Of a DNA stretch of 64,000 nucleotides, positions 1-18,309 are shown in pieces. Within the stretch, counting starts at the first letter, position 1; every line of letters begins with the position of its first letter. The notes under the pieces were generated by a model. The model was given only the letters and a program-made list of their open reading frames with translations. It was not told where the DNA came from and did no database searches. The stretch is from Pseudomonas delhiensis. GTDB taxonomy: Bacteria; Pseudomonadota; Gammaproteobacteria; Pseudomonadales; Pseudomonadaceae. The DNA lies in NCBI RefSeq assembly GCF_900187975.1, contig NZ_FZPC01000017.1:101312-165311 (forward strand), in the 5' to 3' direction. The position numbers were made by a program, and so were the translations under genes.

Positions 1-1278
<1,278 letters not shown>

Positions 1279-1740
1279 AGTGTGTTCACCCTTGGTTCTT
1301 GTGGAAGTCGGGGTCCGCCCACCGCCGGGTTGGCCGGGGCGGCGAAAAAAGGGCGCATGATTCCCACGCCCCTCCTGCGCGTCTAATGCCGGAAACGGCT
1401 ACCCCATGCGCAATCGGCATGACAAAAGGCAAATGGAACGGGTGTTCCAGGCCCCTGGGCCATTGCTTTTTTGCATGGGATAGAGGCTGAAAGCCGTGAT
1501 GGCCGCTTTTTTCGAACCCCTCGGGTGGAAAGCGAGGCTCGGGGAGGCATTCGCTTTCCCTGCCGCGGGTGCGCTGCCGTGACGCAGGCGCGGGGGCCTG
1601 TAGTTCGCGATGGATGGTCGTCCGGGGAACGGCGCGGCAGGGGCATTTTACGGGAGGGTGGGGGTGGGTCGGGGTTGATCGATATCAGGGAAGTTGGAGG
1701 TGCTTGGCCGGGGTTCTCGGGCTTGGCTCAAGAGCAGAAC

Positions 1741-1801
1741 ACCCTCTCCCTAACCCTCTCCCTTCAGGGCGGGACGCGCAGCCGAGGGCTGGGGAGAGGG
1801 G
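1741..1801. repeat. CCCTCTCCC / GGGAGAGGG inverted repeat in a 680-bp gene-free stretch
   Basis: Tandem CCCTCTCCC units at 1742-1764 face a GGGGAGAGGGG arm near 1791-1801, a short dyspersed-repeat hairpin. It is related to the larger copies at 49.4 kb and 59.7 kb in this window. The rest of 1279-1958 holds the gltP upstream region and no convincing gene. Open frames there have no ribosome site or recognisable protein. Confidence 0.6.
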
Positions 1802-1958
1802 CTCTTCAAGCTCCACAGAAGCCATCGAAGCTCCCCCTCCCAACCTCACACCTGACCTGGCCCTCGTCGGAGGTACCCCCTGTACCCCTGGGTCGCTGCG
1901 GGCTCACCACTCCCCCCAGCATCCCGGCCCCCTGGTCATGCGCCACGCGGACGCGGGT

Positions 1959-2872
<914 letters not shown>

Positions 2873-3215
2873 CGTCGTGCTCCTCCCGAAGGACTGGTGA
2901 TCGGCCGGTGCGGGTGCACCGGGCCTCCCGCCGGATGTCTCGCATGCCCCGTGCCAGGTCGAGGGTCGGAGGTAATTCCTTGAAAAACAGACAGTTGTAG
3001 AAAACGAATGGCAACGGGCAGCGCGCATCCTGCACGACGGGCCCGTTCCGGCCATGCGTTTTGCACGGAAAACGGCAGTTCGCCGCCCCTCCCACCCGCT
3101 TTCCTTCGCTCAGGTCCTACATTCTTGAGAGAGGCATCTAATTTTCATTGCAACTTGCAAGAAATTTCCTGGACTAAAAGACGCATAAGGAATTTCCCAC
3201 TACGAGGCATCGCGA
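2873..3215. promoter_or_regulatory. Divergent promoter region between small membrane gene and algB
   Basis: 343 bp without a supportable gene. The part next to algB (about 3118-3200) is conspicuously AT-richer than its surroundings, as expected for promoters. No clean sigma-70 or AlgU (GAACTT / TCTGA) pair could be assigned by eye. An ACGAGG ribosome site lies at 3202-3207 ahead of the algB ATG. Confidence 0.4.
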
Positions 3216-4558
<1,343 letters not shown>

Positions 4559-4562
<4 letters not shown>

Positions 4563-6346
4563 AACGCGCGCTGACGCTGCGCTCGCGGATGTTCCTGAGC
4601 ATCTCGGCGCTGATCACCCTGGCCCTGATCGGCCTGCTGCTGGGGGTGTTCAGCGTGATGCTGATGGGCCGCGAGCAGGAGCGGCTGATCTCGCACAACT
4701 TCGCCACCATCGCCAGCAGCCAGCAGTTGCGCCAGTCCCTGGACGACCAGTTGGCCCAGTTGCTCAGCGACAGCCCCGACGCGCAGCGCCTGGTGCTGCT
4801 GCGCGGGCAGTTCGACCGCTACCTCGCCGAAGGCCGGGCGAACGCCGCCAACGGGGTGGAACGCACCCTCTACGAGCGCATCGACCAGGCCAACCAGGAG
4901 TTCCAGGGGCAGGTCAGTTCCTCCGGCAGCAGCCGCTGGAGCCTGGTGGTGGAAAGCGACTTCAGCCGCTCCTTCACCGCCCTGCACCAGTACCTGCTGG
5001 CGCTGCACAGCCATGCCATCCAGACCATCAGCGACGCGGAGCGCAGCTCGCGCCTGCACGCCTGGCTGATCGCCAGCCTGCTGGGGCTGGTGGGGGTGGC
5101 CATCCTGGTCATCGGCTTCGTCACCGCCCACGGCATCGCCCGCCGTTTCGGCGCCCCCATCGAGGCCCTGGCGCAGGCTGCCGACCGCATCGGCAAGGGT
5201 GACTTCGAGGTCAGCCTGCCGGTCTCGCGGGAGGCCGAGATGGCCTCGCTGAGCCGGCGTTTCGGCCTCATGGCCCAGGCCCTGGCCGAGTACAAGGCGA
5301 CCAACATCGAGGCGGTACTGGCCGGGCAGAAGCGCCTGCAGGCGGTGCTCGACAGCATCGACGACGGCCTGGTGATCCTCGACCGGCGCAGCCGCATCGA
5401 GCACGCCAACCCGGTGGCCAGCCGCCAGCTGTTCTCCCGGAGCGACCCCCACGGCCAACTGCTCGGCGAGCTGATCGACAACCAGGAGCTGCTGCAGGCC
5501 ACCGGCCTGGTGCTGCAGGGCGAGTCGATGGGCGACACGCCCCGGGACCTGCAGGTCGAGATCAGCGGCGAGAACCGCCTGCTGGCCTGGACCCTGGCCC
5601 CGGTCGCCCACGACGACGGGCGCAACATGGGCGCGGTGCTGGTGCTGCGCGACGTCACCGAGTTGCGCGCCTTCGAGCGGGTACGCAGCGAATTCGTCCT
5701 GCGCGCTTCCCACGAGCTGCGCACCCCGGTCACCGGCCTGCACATGGCCTTCGCCCTGCTGCGCGAACGCCTGGCGCTGGCCGAGGGCAGCCGCGAACGC
5801 GAGCTGGCCGATACCGTGGACGAGGAAATGCAGCGCCTGGTGCGGCTGATCGACGACCTGCTGAACTTCTCCCGCTACCAGGACGGCCAGCAGAAGCTCG
5901 ACCGCCGCCCCTGCGCGGTCGGCGAACTGCTGGAGCAGGCGCGCCAGCGCTTTCTCGCCCGCGCCCAGGCCCACGACATCGGCCTGGGGATAGTGATGGA
6001 GGACGAGCTGCCGGTGCTGGATGTCGACCGGTTGCGCCTGGAGCGGGTACTGGACAACCTGATCGGCAACGCCCTGCGCCATACCCCGCGGGGCGGCAGC
6101 GTGCAGTTGCTCGCCCAGCGCCAGGGCCAACGGGTGATGCTGGCGGTGGAGGACTCCGGCGAGGGCATCGCCTACAGCCAGCAGGCGCGCATCTTCGAGC
6201 CCTTCGTGCAGGTCGGCCGGCGCGCCGGCGGCGCCGGCCTCGGCCTGGCCCTGTGCAAGGAGATCGTGCAGCTGCACGGCGGGCGCATCGGCGTGCGCTC
6301 GCAGCCCGGCCAGGGCACGCGCATCTACATGCTGCTGCCGGTCTGA
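4559..6346 (+). CDS. kinB: Sensor histidine kinase KinB
   Basis: 595-residue inner-membrane sensor, partner of AlgB. Two membrane helices (about 11-35 and 168-190) bracket a periplasmic domain. HAMP (about 190-245), a PAS-like region (about 255-365), a HisKA helix with the phospho-accepting His385 (RASHELRTP) and an HATPase domain (NLIGNALRHT, DSGEGI, GAGLGLAL) follow. The GTG start at 4559-4561 overlaps the algB stop (GTGA) and gives the family's usual length. A much longer frame begins at 3008 but runs across algB and is spurious. The 3' end overlaps the convergent ampDh2 by 22 bp. Confidence 0.95.
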
Positions 6347-7140
6347 GCGGCCGGCGCGGCCATGGAGGTGGGCACCGCCAGCAGCAGCGCGGCGGTCTCC
6401 AGGTCCGGCTCGCCGTCGAAGCGCGCCGGCCGGTAGCGCATCTGGAAGGCGGCGATGACGTTGCGCGTCGCCTCGTCCAGCTGGCCGTCGAGCGGCACCG
6501 CGTAGCCATGCCGCGCCAGTTGCTGCTGGAACCAGCCGGGCGCTGGCAGTTGGCCGTTCAGCTCGGCCAGGCGGCGCGCCAGGTCGCCCGGCTGCGGCCA
6601 GGGGATCAGGCCGGCGTCGGCCAGGCGCTTCCAGGGGAAGGCCGGGCCCGGGTCGACCTTGCGCTGGGGGGCGATGTCGCTGTGCCCGAGGATGTGCTCG
6701 GCGGTGATGCCCTGGCGCTTGACGATGTCTTTCAGCAGCAGGATGAGCGCGTCGATCTGCCCCTGTGGATAAGGTACCCAGGTGCGGCCGTTGGGGCCGT
6801 CGACGTAGCCGGGGTTGACCAGCTCGATGCCGATCGAGGTGGAGTTCAGCCAGGTGCGGCCCTGCCACTCGCTCTGCCCGGCGTGCCAGGCGCGGCGGTT
6901 CTCGTCCACCAGCTGGTAGATGGTCGGCGGGTCGGCGCCGATCAGGTAGTGGGCGCTGACCTCGCCGCGGGTGAGCAGCTGCAGCGAGCGCGGCAGGTCC
7001 GCCGAGGTGTAGTGGATGATGATGTACTGGACACGGCTGTCCTGGTTGCGCGAGGGGTGCTCGCGGTCGATCTCCAGGCCGCCCCGGCCGGCGCAGGCGG
7101 CCAGCAGCAGGGTGGCGAACATCAGGCACAGGTGGCGCAT
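6325..7140 (-). CDS. ampDh2: Periplasmic N-acetylmuramoyl-L-alanine amidase (lipoprotein), AmpDh2-like
   Basis: 271-residue amidase_2-family enzyme that cleaves the lactyl-amide bond between muramic acid and the stem peptide during wall recycling. A lipoprotein signal is visible (lipobox LLAAC, Cys16). Zinc ligands fit His43 (IIIHYT), His153 (GHSDIAP) and Asp163 (KVDPGPAFPW, with Lys161). A C-terminal peptidoglycan-binding domain (about 195-260) follows. The membrane-anchored form and the position beside kinB match P. aeruginosa AmpDh2, one of the AmpD homologues involved in beta-lactamase derepression. Confidence 0.9.
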   Translation of the reverse strand: MRHLCLMFATLLLAACAGRGGLEIDREHPSRNQDSRVQYIIIHYTSADLPRSLQLLTRGEVSAHYLIGADPPTIYQLVDENRRAWHAGQSEWQGRTWLNSTSIGIELVNPGYVDGPNGRTWVPYPQGQIDALILLLKDIVKRQGITAEHILGHSDIAPQRKVDPGPAFPWKRLADAGLIPWPQPGDLARRLAELNGQLPAPGWFQQQLARHGYAVPLDGQLDEATRNVIAAFQMRYRPARFDGEPDLETAALLLAVPTSMAAPAAQTGSSM

Positions 7141-7153
7141 GGTGGCTCCACGG

Positions 7154-7741
7154 TCATCCGACGATGTGCAGCACGCTGCGCAGGTTCTGCAGCAGCATGT
7201 TGACGCTGAGCATGATCAGCAGCATGCCGGCCAGGCGCTCCACGGCGGTGAGCCCGCGCGGGCCGAGGAAGCGCTGCAGGAACGAGGCCTGCAGCAGGAT
7301 CAGCGCGGTGGCGGCCCAGGCCAGGATCACCGCCAGGTACAGCTCCCATAGCGGACCAGTGTAGGTGGTGCGCAGGGTGATCAGCATGGCCAGCGCCGAA
7401 GGGCCCGCCACCGCCGGGGTGGCCAGGGGCACCAGCAGCGGCTCGCTGTCGGGCATGTCGCCGAGCACGCCCTGGGGCGTGGGGAAGATCAGGCGCATGG
7501 CGACCACGAAGAGGATGATGCCGCCGGCGATGCCGGTGGCTTCCTTCGACAGCCCCAGGCCGGTGAGGATGTGCTCGCCCAGGGTGAGGAACAGCAGCAG
7601 CAGGCCGAGGGCGAACAGCAGCTCGCGCAGCGCCACCTTGAGCCGGCGTTCGGCCGGTACCGACTTGAGGGCGGCGAGGAACACCGCGATGTTGCCGAAG
7701 GGGTCGGTGATCAGGAAGATCAGGATGGCGACGCCGAGCAT
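7154..7741 (-). CDS. MarC/YhgN-family inner-membrane protein
   Basis: 195-residue, six-helix membrane protein. DPFGN in the first helix, the GGIILFVVAMRLIFP segment and the PLATPAVAGPSALAM motif are typical of the MarC/YhgN family. Its function is unresolved; the old link to multiple antibiotic resistance is not supported. The ATG at 7739-7741 has a CTGGAG ribosome site. A perfect DnaA box overlaps the start codon region. It lies 13 bp upstream of ampDh2 on the same strand, so they are probably co-transcribed. Confidence 0.85.
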   Translation of the reverse strand: MLGVAILIFLITDPFGNIAVFLAALKSVPAERRLKVALRELLFALGLLLLFLTLGEHILTGLGLSKEATGIAGGIILFVVAMRLIFPTPQGVLGDMPDSEPLLVPLATPAVAGPSALAMLITLRTTYTGPLWELYLAVILAWAATALILLQASFLQRFLGPRGLTAVERLAGMLLIMLSVNMLLQNLRSVLHIVG

Positions 7742-7749
7742 GTGGATAA
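7741..7749 (-). other. Perfect DnaA box (TTATCCACA)
   Basis: The plus strand reads TGTGGATAA, an exact match to the DnaA 9-mer on the minus strand. It sits just upstream of, and touches, the marC-family start codon. Confidence 0.6.
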
Positions 7750-7882
7750 CTCCAGGGGCAGGAACCGGCGCCCGGGCGCCGGGTGAAAAGCCGTCCCTGT
7801 GGATCGTTCCGCCGGGGACGCTGCGGCCGCGGGCGCCTGTGCATAACTTCGCGGCAGGCGTCCGTGCGCTGTGGACGAAGGC

Positions 7883-7891
7883 TTATCCACA
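7883..7891 (+). other. Perfect DnaA box (TTATCCACA)
   Basis: Exact DnaA 9-mer in the 155-bp gap between the marC-family gene and glmU. A one-mismatch copy (TGTGCATAA) lies about 40 bp upstream. The same gap contains a GC-rich palindrome at 7765-7782 of unclear role. Confidence 0.6.
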
Positions 7892-7896
7892 GGCCG

Positions 7897-9264
7897 TCAG
7901 GACTTCTTGATCTTCTCCGGACGCTTCCAGCCCTCGATCACCCGCTGCTTGGCGCGGCCGACCGCGAGGGTCTGCGCCGGGACCTCGGCGGTGATGGTGG
8001 AACCCGCGCCGGTCGTGGCGCCGGCACCGATATCCACAGGCGCCACCAGGGAGTTGTTGGAGCCGATGAAGACGTCTTCGCCGATCACCGTGCGCCACTT
8101 GTTGGCGCCGTCGTAGTTGCAGGTGATGGTGCCGGCGCCGATGTTGGTGCGCGCGCCGACCTCGCTGTCGCCCAGGTAGGTCAGGTGGCCGACCTTCACG
8201 CCTTCGTGCAGGTGGGCGTTCTTCAGCTCGACGAAGTTACCCACATGCACCTGGCTCTCCAGCACGCTGCCGGGGCGCAGGCGGGCGAACGGGCCGACGT
8301 CGCTGCCGGGGCCCACGTCGGCGCCTTCCAGGTGGCTGTTGGCCTTGATGATGGCGCCGCGGCGCAGGACGCTGTTGCGGATGGTGCAGTTCGGGCCGAT
8401 CTGCACGTCGTCCTCGATGTCCACGCGGCCTTCCAGCACCACGTTGACGTCGATGAGCACGTCGCGGCCGACGTTGACCTCGCCGCGCACGTCGAAGCGC
8501 GCCGGGTCCAGCAGTGTCACGCCCTGGGCCATCAGGCGGCGGGCGATGCGCAGCTGGTAGTAGCGCTCCAGCTCGGCCAGCTGCAGGCGGTCGTTGGCGC
8601 CCTGCACTTCCATGGCCGCCTGGGGTTGCGCGGTGGCCACGCGCAGGCCGTCGGCCACCGCCATGGCGATGACGTCGGTGAGGTAGTACTCGCCCTGGGC
8701 GTTGGCGTTGGACAGCCGGCCCAGCCAGCCCTCCAGGCGCTGGCGCGGTACGCAGAGGATGCCGGTGTTGCCCTCGCGGATGGCGCGCTGCTCGAGGCTT
8801 GCGTCCTTCTGCTCGACGATGGCCTTCACCTCGCCGTCCTGGCCGCGGATGATCCGGCCATAGCCGGTGGGGTCGTTCAGCTCCACGGTGAGCAGCGCCA
8901 ACTGCTCGGCGCTGGCCTGCTGCAGCAGGCGCTCGAGGGTCGGCCGCTCGATCAGCGGCACGTCGCCGTAGAGGATCAGCACGCGCTCGGCGCTCAGGTA
9001 GGGCGCGGCCTGGGCCACGGCGTGGCCGGTGCCCAGCTGTTGTTCCTGGACCACGAAATTCAGGTCATCGGCCTGCAGGCGCTCGCGCACCCGTTCGGCG
9101 CCGTGGCCGATCACCACGTGGATACGCTTGGGCGCCAGGCCCCGCGCGGTATCGATCACGTGGGCCAGCATGGGTTTGCCGGCGACCGGATGGAGGACTT
9201 TCGGCAGGGCCGAACGCATGCGCGTGCCCTGGCCGGCGGCGAGGATGACGATTTCGAGGGACAT
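7897..9264 (-). CDS. glmU: Bifunctional UDP-GlcNAc pyrophosphorylase / glucosamine-1-P acetyltransferase
   Basis: 455-residue cytoplasmic enzyme making UDP-N-acetylglucosamine for peptidoglycan and LPS. The N-terminal nucleotidyltransferase carries LAAGQGTRM (residues 7-15) and LYGDVPL. The C-terminal half is a left-handed beta-helix of hexapeptide repeats with the acetyltransferase residues in [19 protein letters not shown]. The start [13 protein letters not shown] (ATG 9262-9264) gives the normal family length; an 18-residue longer frame is unlikely. It follows the ATP synthase operon as in other gammaproteobacteria, separated by a terminator. Confidence 0.95.
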   Translation of the reverse strand: MSLEIVILAAGQGTRMRSALPKVLHPVAGKPMLAHVIDTARGLAPKRIHVVIGHGAERVRERLQADDLNFVVQEQQLGTGHAVAQAAPYLSAERVLILYGDVPLIERPTLERLLQQASAEQLALLTVELNDPTGYGRIIRGQDGEVKAIVEQKDASLEQRAIREGNTGILCVPRQRLEGWLGRLSNANAQGEYYLTDVIAMAVADGLRVATAQPQAAMEVQGANDRLQLAELERYYQLRIARRLMAQGVTLLDPARFDVRGEVNVGRDVLIDVNVVLEGRVDIEDDVQIGPNCTIRNSVLRRGAIIKANSHLEGADVGPGSDVGPFARLRPGSVLESQVHVGNFVELKNAHLHEGVKVGHLTYLGDSEVGARTNIGAGTITCNYDGANKWRTVIGEDVFIGSNNSLVAPVDIGAGATTGAGSTITAEVPAQTLAVGRAKQRVIEGWKRPEKIKKS

Positions 9265-9304
9265 GAAGTTGGACCGTCCTGGTAACGCTGGATGTAGAAA
9301 AAGA

Positions 9305-9330
9305 AAAAGGGTAGCCAAGGCTACCCTTTT
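9305..9330 (-). terminator. Rho-independent terminator after atpC
   Basis: Perfect 12-bp stem (AAAAGGGTAGCC / GGCTACCCTTTT) with a 2-base centre. On the minus strand it is followed by a T-rich tract. It lies between atpC and glmU and should end the atp transcript. Confidence 0.85.
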
Positions 9331-9401
9331 CCCCTAGGCCGCTAAAGCCTCGGCCCCGGATTCGTCGCCGATCCCGAGGGCCGCGGCCGTTGCGAGCCGG
9401 C

Positions 9402-9827
9402 TCAGCCGCCGAACTTCTTGCGAACCTGCTGGACCGTGCGCAGTTGCGCTGCGGCTTCGGCCAGGCGGGCTGCGGCGGAGCTGTAGTCGAACTCGGCACC
9501 TTTGGCGTGCAGAGCCTTCTCAGCTTCCTTCAGCGCGGTCTGAGCGGCCGCTTCGTCGAGGTCGCCCGCACGGATCACGGTGTCGGCCAGGACCTTCACC
9601 ATGTTCGGCTGTACTTCGAGGAAGCCGCCGGAGATGTAGTACACCTCCTGCTCGCCACCCTGCTTGACCACGCGGATCGGACCCGGCTTGAGCTCGGTGA
9701 TCAGCGGCGCATGGCCCGGGGCGATACCCAGATCGCCGAGGGAGCCGTGCGCGACGACCAGCTCGACCAGACCGGAGAAGATCTCCGCTTCGGCGCTGAC
9801 GATGTCGCAGTGGACAGTAATAGCCAT
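9402..9827 (-). CDS. atpC: ATP synthase F1 subunit epsilon
   Basis: 141-residue central-stalk subunit that couples rotation and inhibits ATP hydrolysis. The N-terminal beta-barrel ([29 protein letters not shown]) and the C-terminal two-helix region ([17 protein letters not shown]) are clear. Last gene of the atpIBEFHAGDC operon, 40 bp after atpD, followed by the terminator at 9305-9330. Confidence 0.97.
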   Translation of the reverse strand: MAITVHCDIVSAEAEIFSGLVELVVAHGSLGDLGIAPGHAPLITELKPGPIRVVKQGGEQEVYYISGGFLEVQPNMVKVLADTVIRAGDLDEAAAQTALKEAEKALHAKGAEFDYSSAAARLAEAAAQLRTVQQVRKKFGG

Positions 9828-9867
9828 ACCCTTGCCTCACGTAAGCGCCCGTTGCCGGGCGCACGGA

Positions 9868-11274
<1,407 letters not shown>

Positions 11275-12135
11275 TTACACCGCGGCAGCGCCGCCGACGA
11301 TTTCCGAGATTTCCTGGGTGATCGCCGCCTGACGCGCCTTGTTGTAGACCAGCTGCAGTTCGCTGATCAGGTCACCGGCGTTGTCGGTAGCGTTCTTCAT
11401 TGCAATCATCCGGGCCGCCTGCTCACAGGCGTTGTTCTCAACCACCGCCTGGTACACCTGGGATTCCACGTAGCGCACCAGCAGGCCGTCGAGCAGGGCC
11501 TTGGCGTCGGGCTCGTAGAGGTAGTCCCAGTGGTGTTTCAGGGCTTCGTTGTCCTCGGCCACCAGCGGAACCATCTGTTCCACGGTCGGCTTCTGGGTCA
11601 TGGTGTTGACGAACTTGTTGGAAACCACGTACAGGCGATCGATACGCCCGTCCAGGTAGGCATCCAGCATGACCTTGACGCTGCCGATCAGATCGTTGAT
11701 CGACGGCTCTTCGCCCAGGTGACTGATGGCAGCGACCACGTTGCCGCCATAGTTCTTGAAGAAGGATGCGCCCTTGGCACCGATCACGCACAGGTCGATC
11801 TCCGCGCCGGCTTCACGCTGGGCGGACATGTCCTTGACGAGCGCCTTGAACAGGTTGATGTTCAGGCCGCCGGCCAGGCCGCGATCGGAGCTCACCACGA
11901 TGTAACCGACGCGCTTGACGGGGCGCTCGATCATGAACGGGTGACGGTACTCCGGGTTGGCGTTGGCCAGATGGCCGATCACCTGGCGAATGCGCTCCGC
12001 GTAGGGACGGCCGGCCGCCATGCGCATTTGTGCCTTGCGCATCTTGCTCACCGCCACCTTTTCCATGGCATTGGTGATTTTCTGCGTGCTTTTGATGCTC
12101 GCAATCTTGCTGCGAATCTCTTTTGCGCCTGCCAT
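11275..12135 (-). CDS. atpG: ATP synthase F1 subunit gamma
   Basis: 286-residue central shaft. Conserved N-terminus ([21 protein letters not shown]) and C-terminus ([38 protein letters not shown]) form the rotor's antiparallel coiled coil. The length is normal for the family, and the gene sits between atpA and atpD in standard order. Confidence 0.98.
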   Translation of the reverse strand: MAGAKEIRSKIASIKSTQKITNAMEKVAVSKMRKAQMRMAAGRPYAERIRQVIGHLANANPEYRHPFMIERPVKRVGYIVVSSDRGLAGGLNINLFKALVKDMSAQREAGAEIDLCVIGAKGASFFKNYGGNVVAAISHLGEEPSINDLIGSVKVMLDAYLDGRIDRLYVVSNKFVNTMTQKPTVEQMVPLVAEDNEALKHHWDYLYEPDAKALLDGLLVRYVESQVYQAVVENNACEQAARMIAMKNATDNAGDLISELQLVYNKARQAAITQEISEIVGGAAAV

Positions 12136-12187
12136 TTCACACCTATCGGGTTAGCAGGCGGGGGCCATTACCGGCCCCCGCTGCGGC

Positions 12188-13732
<1,545 letters not shown>

Positions 13733-13750
13733 GCCGCTGCCCCTTCAAAC

Positions 13751-14287
13751 TCAAGATTTCAACGCTTCAGCCAGTTTCGCGATCTTGCCGCGCACCGAGC
13801 CATCGATTACCAAGTCACCGGCGCGGATCACCACGCCGCCGATCAGGCTCGCGTCTTCCGACGCATGGAGTCGCACTTCGCGACTGAGCCGGGCGCTGAG
13901 AGCCTTGGCGAGTTTGTCCTGCTGTTGTTGGTCCAGGGCGAAGGCGCTCACGACTTCTACCTCGACCAGCTTTTCCTGCTCGGCCTTGAGCTGCTCGTAC
14001 ATCTCAGCGATGGTCGGCAGCAGGTCCAGCCGCTTGTTTTCAGCCACGGTCCGCACGAAGTTCTGGGCCGGAGCATTGAGCTTATCGCCACAGACGTCGA
14101 TCAGGGCATCGGCCTTGGCCGCTGCGGTCAGCTGAGGCTCTTTGAGCAGCTGGCGCACGGTGTCGTCCTGCGACACTGCAGCCAGCACACCCAGAGCAGC
14201 GGACCAATCGGCCAATTGCTGATGAGCCTGGGCGTACTCGAAAGCCGCCTTCGCGTAAGGACGAGCCAACGTGGTCAGTTCTGCCAT
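13751..14287 (-). CDS. atpH: ATP synthase F1 subunit delta
   Basis: 178-residue peripheral-stalk subunit linking F1 to the b-subunit dimer. The N-terminal helical domain ([14 protein letters not shown]) and the C-terminal motif region ([29 protein letters not shown]) are diagnostic of the OSCP/delta family. It starts 11 bp after atpF. Confidence 0.97.
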   Translation of the reverse strand: MAELTTLARPYAKAAFEYAQAHQQLADWSAALGVLAAVSQDDTVRQLLKEPQLTAAAKADALIDVCGDKLNAPAQNFVRTVAENKRLDLLPTIAEMYEQLKAEQEKLVEVEVVSAFALDQQQQDKLAKALSARLSREVRLHASEDASLIGGVVIRAGDLVIDGSVRGKIAKLAEALKS

Positions 14288-14298
14288 ATCGCCCTCGC

Positions 14299-14769
14299 TT
14301 AGATCTCGGCGGCCAGTTGGTCAACCAGCTGCTTTTGCGCGTTGGCATCGATCGAAGCACCCAGGATCTTCTCGGCGCCGGACACGGCCAGGGCGCCCAC
14401 TTGGGCACGCAGGGCATCCTTGACGCTGTTCAGTTCCTGTTCGATCTGGGCCTTGGCCTGGGCGATCATGCGATCGCCTTCGGCACGGGCCTGCTCACGG
14501 GCTTCATCAACGATCTGATTGGCGCTTTTCTTCGCCTGCTCGATGATTTCGGCCGCCTGAGCCTTGGCCTCGCGCAGTTGCTGGCCCGCTTTCTCGTGGG
14601 CCAGTTCCAGGTCACGAGCAGCACGGTTGGCTGCGTCCAGACCGTCAGCGATCTTCTTCTGACGCTCGTGCAGAGCCGCGATGACCGGAGGCCATACGAA
14701 CTTCATGCAGAAGATGACGAAGATGGCGAACGCAATGGCCTGGCCGATCAGAGTTGCATTAATGTTCAC
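14299..14769 (-). CDS. atpF: ATP synthase F0 subunit b
   Basis: 156-residue stator subunit: one N-terminal membrane helix ([19 protein letters not shown]) followed by a long charged, alanine-rich helix that dimerises as the peripheral stalk. Typical length and position between atpE and atpH. Confidence 0.97.
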   Translation of the reverse strand: MNINATLIGQAIAFAIFVIFCMKFVWPPVIAALHERQKKIADGLDAANRAARDLELAHEKAGQQLREAKAQAAEIIEQAKKSANQIVDEAREQARAEGDRMIAQAKAQIEQELNSVKDALRAQVGALAVSGAEKILGASIDANAQKQLVDQLAAEI

Positions 14770-14820
14770 GCCAACACCTCGCTCGTTCGTTGTCAGTCAC
14801 GAATTTCCGGAATCCGGAAA

Positions 14821-15123
<303 letters not shown>

Positions 15124-15187
15124 TTAAGGTGGTGAAACTTCCCTTCCGCCCCCGCCGACGTGGCGGGGAGCGGTCAGAATCTTTGGA

Positions 15188-16481
<1,294 letters not shown>

Positions 16482-16557
16482 CTGTCTCAAAGTCCTCTGG
16501 CGTCGGCTTCGCAAATCAACAACTTGGCATACTTTGTGCCGACAAAATTGCGCGCAG

Positions 16558-16586
16558 AGTATAGGGGGCCGGGCATACCCATTCAA
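16558..16586 (-). promoter_or_regulatory. Sigma-70 promoter of the atp operon
   Basis: On the minus strand TTGAAT (-35, 16581-16586), an exact 17-bp spacer and TATACT (-10, 16558-16563) lie about 75 bp upstream of the atpI start. A near-consensus fit in a region without other genes. Confidence 0.75.
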
Positions 16587-16630
16587 CAGCCGGGTAGTGA
16601 TTTCCGACTATCGCTACACAGACGATGGTC

Positions 16631-17503
16631 TTAGCGAATGTGGGCGAGAACCCCTTGCAACTCGTCCAGCGAGTTGTAGCGGATCACCAGTTGCCCCTTG
16701 CCCTTCTGGCCGTGGCGAATCTGCACCGGAGCGCCCAGGCGCTCGGCCAGGCGCTGTTCCAGGCGGCTGATGTCGGGGTCGGACTTGACCACCCTGGCAG
16801 GTTCGCTGGGGGCGTTGAGCCAGTGGCGTACCAGTGCCTCGGTCTGGCGCACGGTGAGGCCGCGTGCGACAACATGTCGCGCACCTTCCACCTGCCGCGC
16901 CTCGGGCAAGCCGAGCAGTGCGCGGGCATGGCCCATCTCCAGGTCGCCGTGGGAGAGCAGCGTCTTGATCTCCTCGGGCAGGGCGATCAGGCGCAGCAGG
17001 TTGGCCACGCTGACGCGGGACTTGCCGACGGCGTCGGCGACCTGCTGCTGGGTCAGCTGGAACTCCTGCTGCAGGCGTTGCAGCGCGACGGCTTCCTCGA
17101 GGGGGTTGAGGTCCTCGCGCTGGATGTTCTCGATCAGCGCCATGGCGATGGCGGCTTCGTCCGGCACCTCGCGCACCAGCGCCGGGATGGTGTCCAGGCC
17201 GGCCTGCTGGGTGGCGCGCCAGCGGCGCTCGCCGGCGATGATCTCGTAGCGGCCCTTGCCAATGGGACGCACCACGATGGGCTGCATCACTCCCTGGGCC
17301 TTGATGGACAGCGCCAGCTCTTCCAGAGCCTGGGGGTCCATGTCGCGGCGCGGCTGGTACTTGCCGCGCTGGATCAGGTCCAGCGGCAGGTGCTGCAGTT
17401 CCTTGCTGTCCGCCTGGACGGCCTCTTCCTGCAGGGTGGCGGCGCTGGAGCCACTGAGCAGGGCGTCCAGCCCGCGTCCGAGACCTCGTTTCTTAACGGC
17501 CAT
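16631..17503 (-). CDS. parB: Chromosome partitioning protein ParB
   Basis: 290-residue CTPase/DNA clamp that loads at parS and spreads to organise the origin region. The N-terminal ParA-interacting basic stretch (KKRGLGRGLDALL), the ParB/Noc core with GERRWRA and ENIQREDLNPLEEA (CTP-binding/arginine motifs), and a helix-turn-helix (TQQQVADAVGKSRVSVANLLRL) are evident. Two perfect parS sites lie about 15 kb away in recF. Operon with parA, 17 bp apart. Confidence 0.96.
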   Translation of the reverse strand: MAVKKRGLGRGLDALLSGSSAATLQEEAVQADSKELQHLPLDLIQRGKYQPRRDMDPQALEELALSIKAQGVMQPIVVRPIGKGRYEIIAGERRWRATQQAGLDTIPALVREVPDEAAIAMALIENIQREDLNPLEEAVALQRLQQEFQLTQQQVADAVGKSRVSVANLLRLIALPEEIKTLLSHGDLEMGHARALLGLPEARQVEGARHVVARGLTVRQTEALVRHWLNAPSEPARVVKSDPDISRLEQRLAERLGAPVQIRHGQKGKGQLVIRYNSLDELQGVLAHIR

Positions 17504-17520
17504 GCGGGTTCCTTAGTTCG

Positions 17521-18309
17521 TCATGCGGTGGCGGCTTTGCGGGCGGCGCGCTGTCGGCGCGAGAGTTCGCCGGCCAGCGCCAGGTAGGCCATGGCCCCGC
17601 GCGATTGCTTGTCGTAGACCAGCGCCGGCATGCCGAAGCTGGGTGCCTCGGCCAGTCGCACGTTGCGCGGGATCACGGTGGTGTAGAGCTTGTCGCCGAA
17701 GTGTTCCTGCAACTGAGCGCTGACGTCGTTGGTCAGGCTGATGCGCGGATCGTACATGGTCCGCAGCAGGCCCTCGATGCTCAGCGTCGGATTCAGGCGC
17801 TCGGCAATGCGCTGGATGCTGTTCATCAGGTCGGTCAGGCCTTCCAGGGCGTAGTACTCGCACTGCATGGGGATGATCACCCCGTCGGCGGCGGAAAGGG
17901 CGTTGACCGTGAGCATCGACAGCGATGGCGGGCAGTCGATGAGGATGTAGTCGTAGTTCTCGCGCACCGGGGCCAGGGCCTGGCGCAGGCGGTGCTCCTT
18001 CATGTCCATCTCCAGCAGCACCACTTCCGCGGCGGTGAGGTCGCGGTTGGCCGGCAGGATCTGGTAGCCGCCATGCTCGGAGAACTGCATGGCCTGGGCC
18101 AGGTCGGCCTCGCCGGTGAGCACGTCGTAGATGGAGTATTCCAGGGACAACTTATCCACACCGCTGCCGGTGGTGGCGTTGCCCTGTGGATCGAGGTCGA
18201 TCAGCAGCACGCGGCGCTTGGTGGCGACCAGCGAGGCGGCGAGGTTGATGCAGGTGGTGGTCTTGCCGACACCGCCCTTCTGGTTGGCGATCGCGAATAC
18301 CTTAGCCAT
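17521..18309 (-). CDS. parA: Chromosome partitioning ATPase ParA
   Basis: 262-residue Walker-type ATPase (Soj family) that moves ParB-parS complexes. Deviant Walker A KGGVGKTT at residues 11-18 with signature lysine, Walker A' ([14 protein letters not shown]) and Walker B ([10 protein letters not shown]). The start overlaps the end of rsmG by 8 bp. A perfect DnaA box lies inside the gene at 18152-18160. Confidence 0.97.
   Translation of the reverse strand: MAKVFAIANQKGGVGKTTTCINLAASLVATKRRVLLIDLDPQGNATTGSGVDKLSLEYSIYDVLTGEADLAQAMQFSEHGGYQILPANRDLTAAEVVLLEMDMKEHRLRQALAPVRENYDYILIDCPPSLSMLTVNALSAADGVIIPMQCEYYALEGLTDLMNSIQRIAERLNPTLSIEGLLRTMYDPRISLTNDVSAQLQEHFGDKLYTTVIPRNVRLAEAPSFGMPALVYDKQSRGAMAYLALAGELSRRQRAARKAATA
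18152..18160 (+). other. Perfect DnaA box inside parA
   Basis: Exact TTATCCACA within the parA coding sequence, antisense to the gene. Confidence 0.55.

Noticed and set aside
7765..7782. GC-rich palindrome CCGGCGCCCGGGCGCCGG between the marC-family gene and glmU
   Set aside because: No T-tract on either strand at the right place for a terminator; such palindromes are frequent in DNA this rich in GC.
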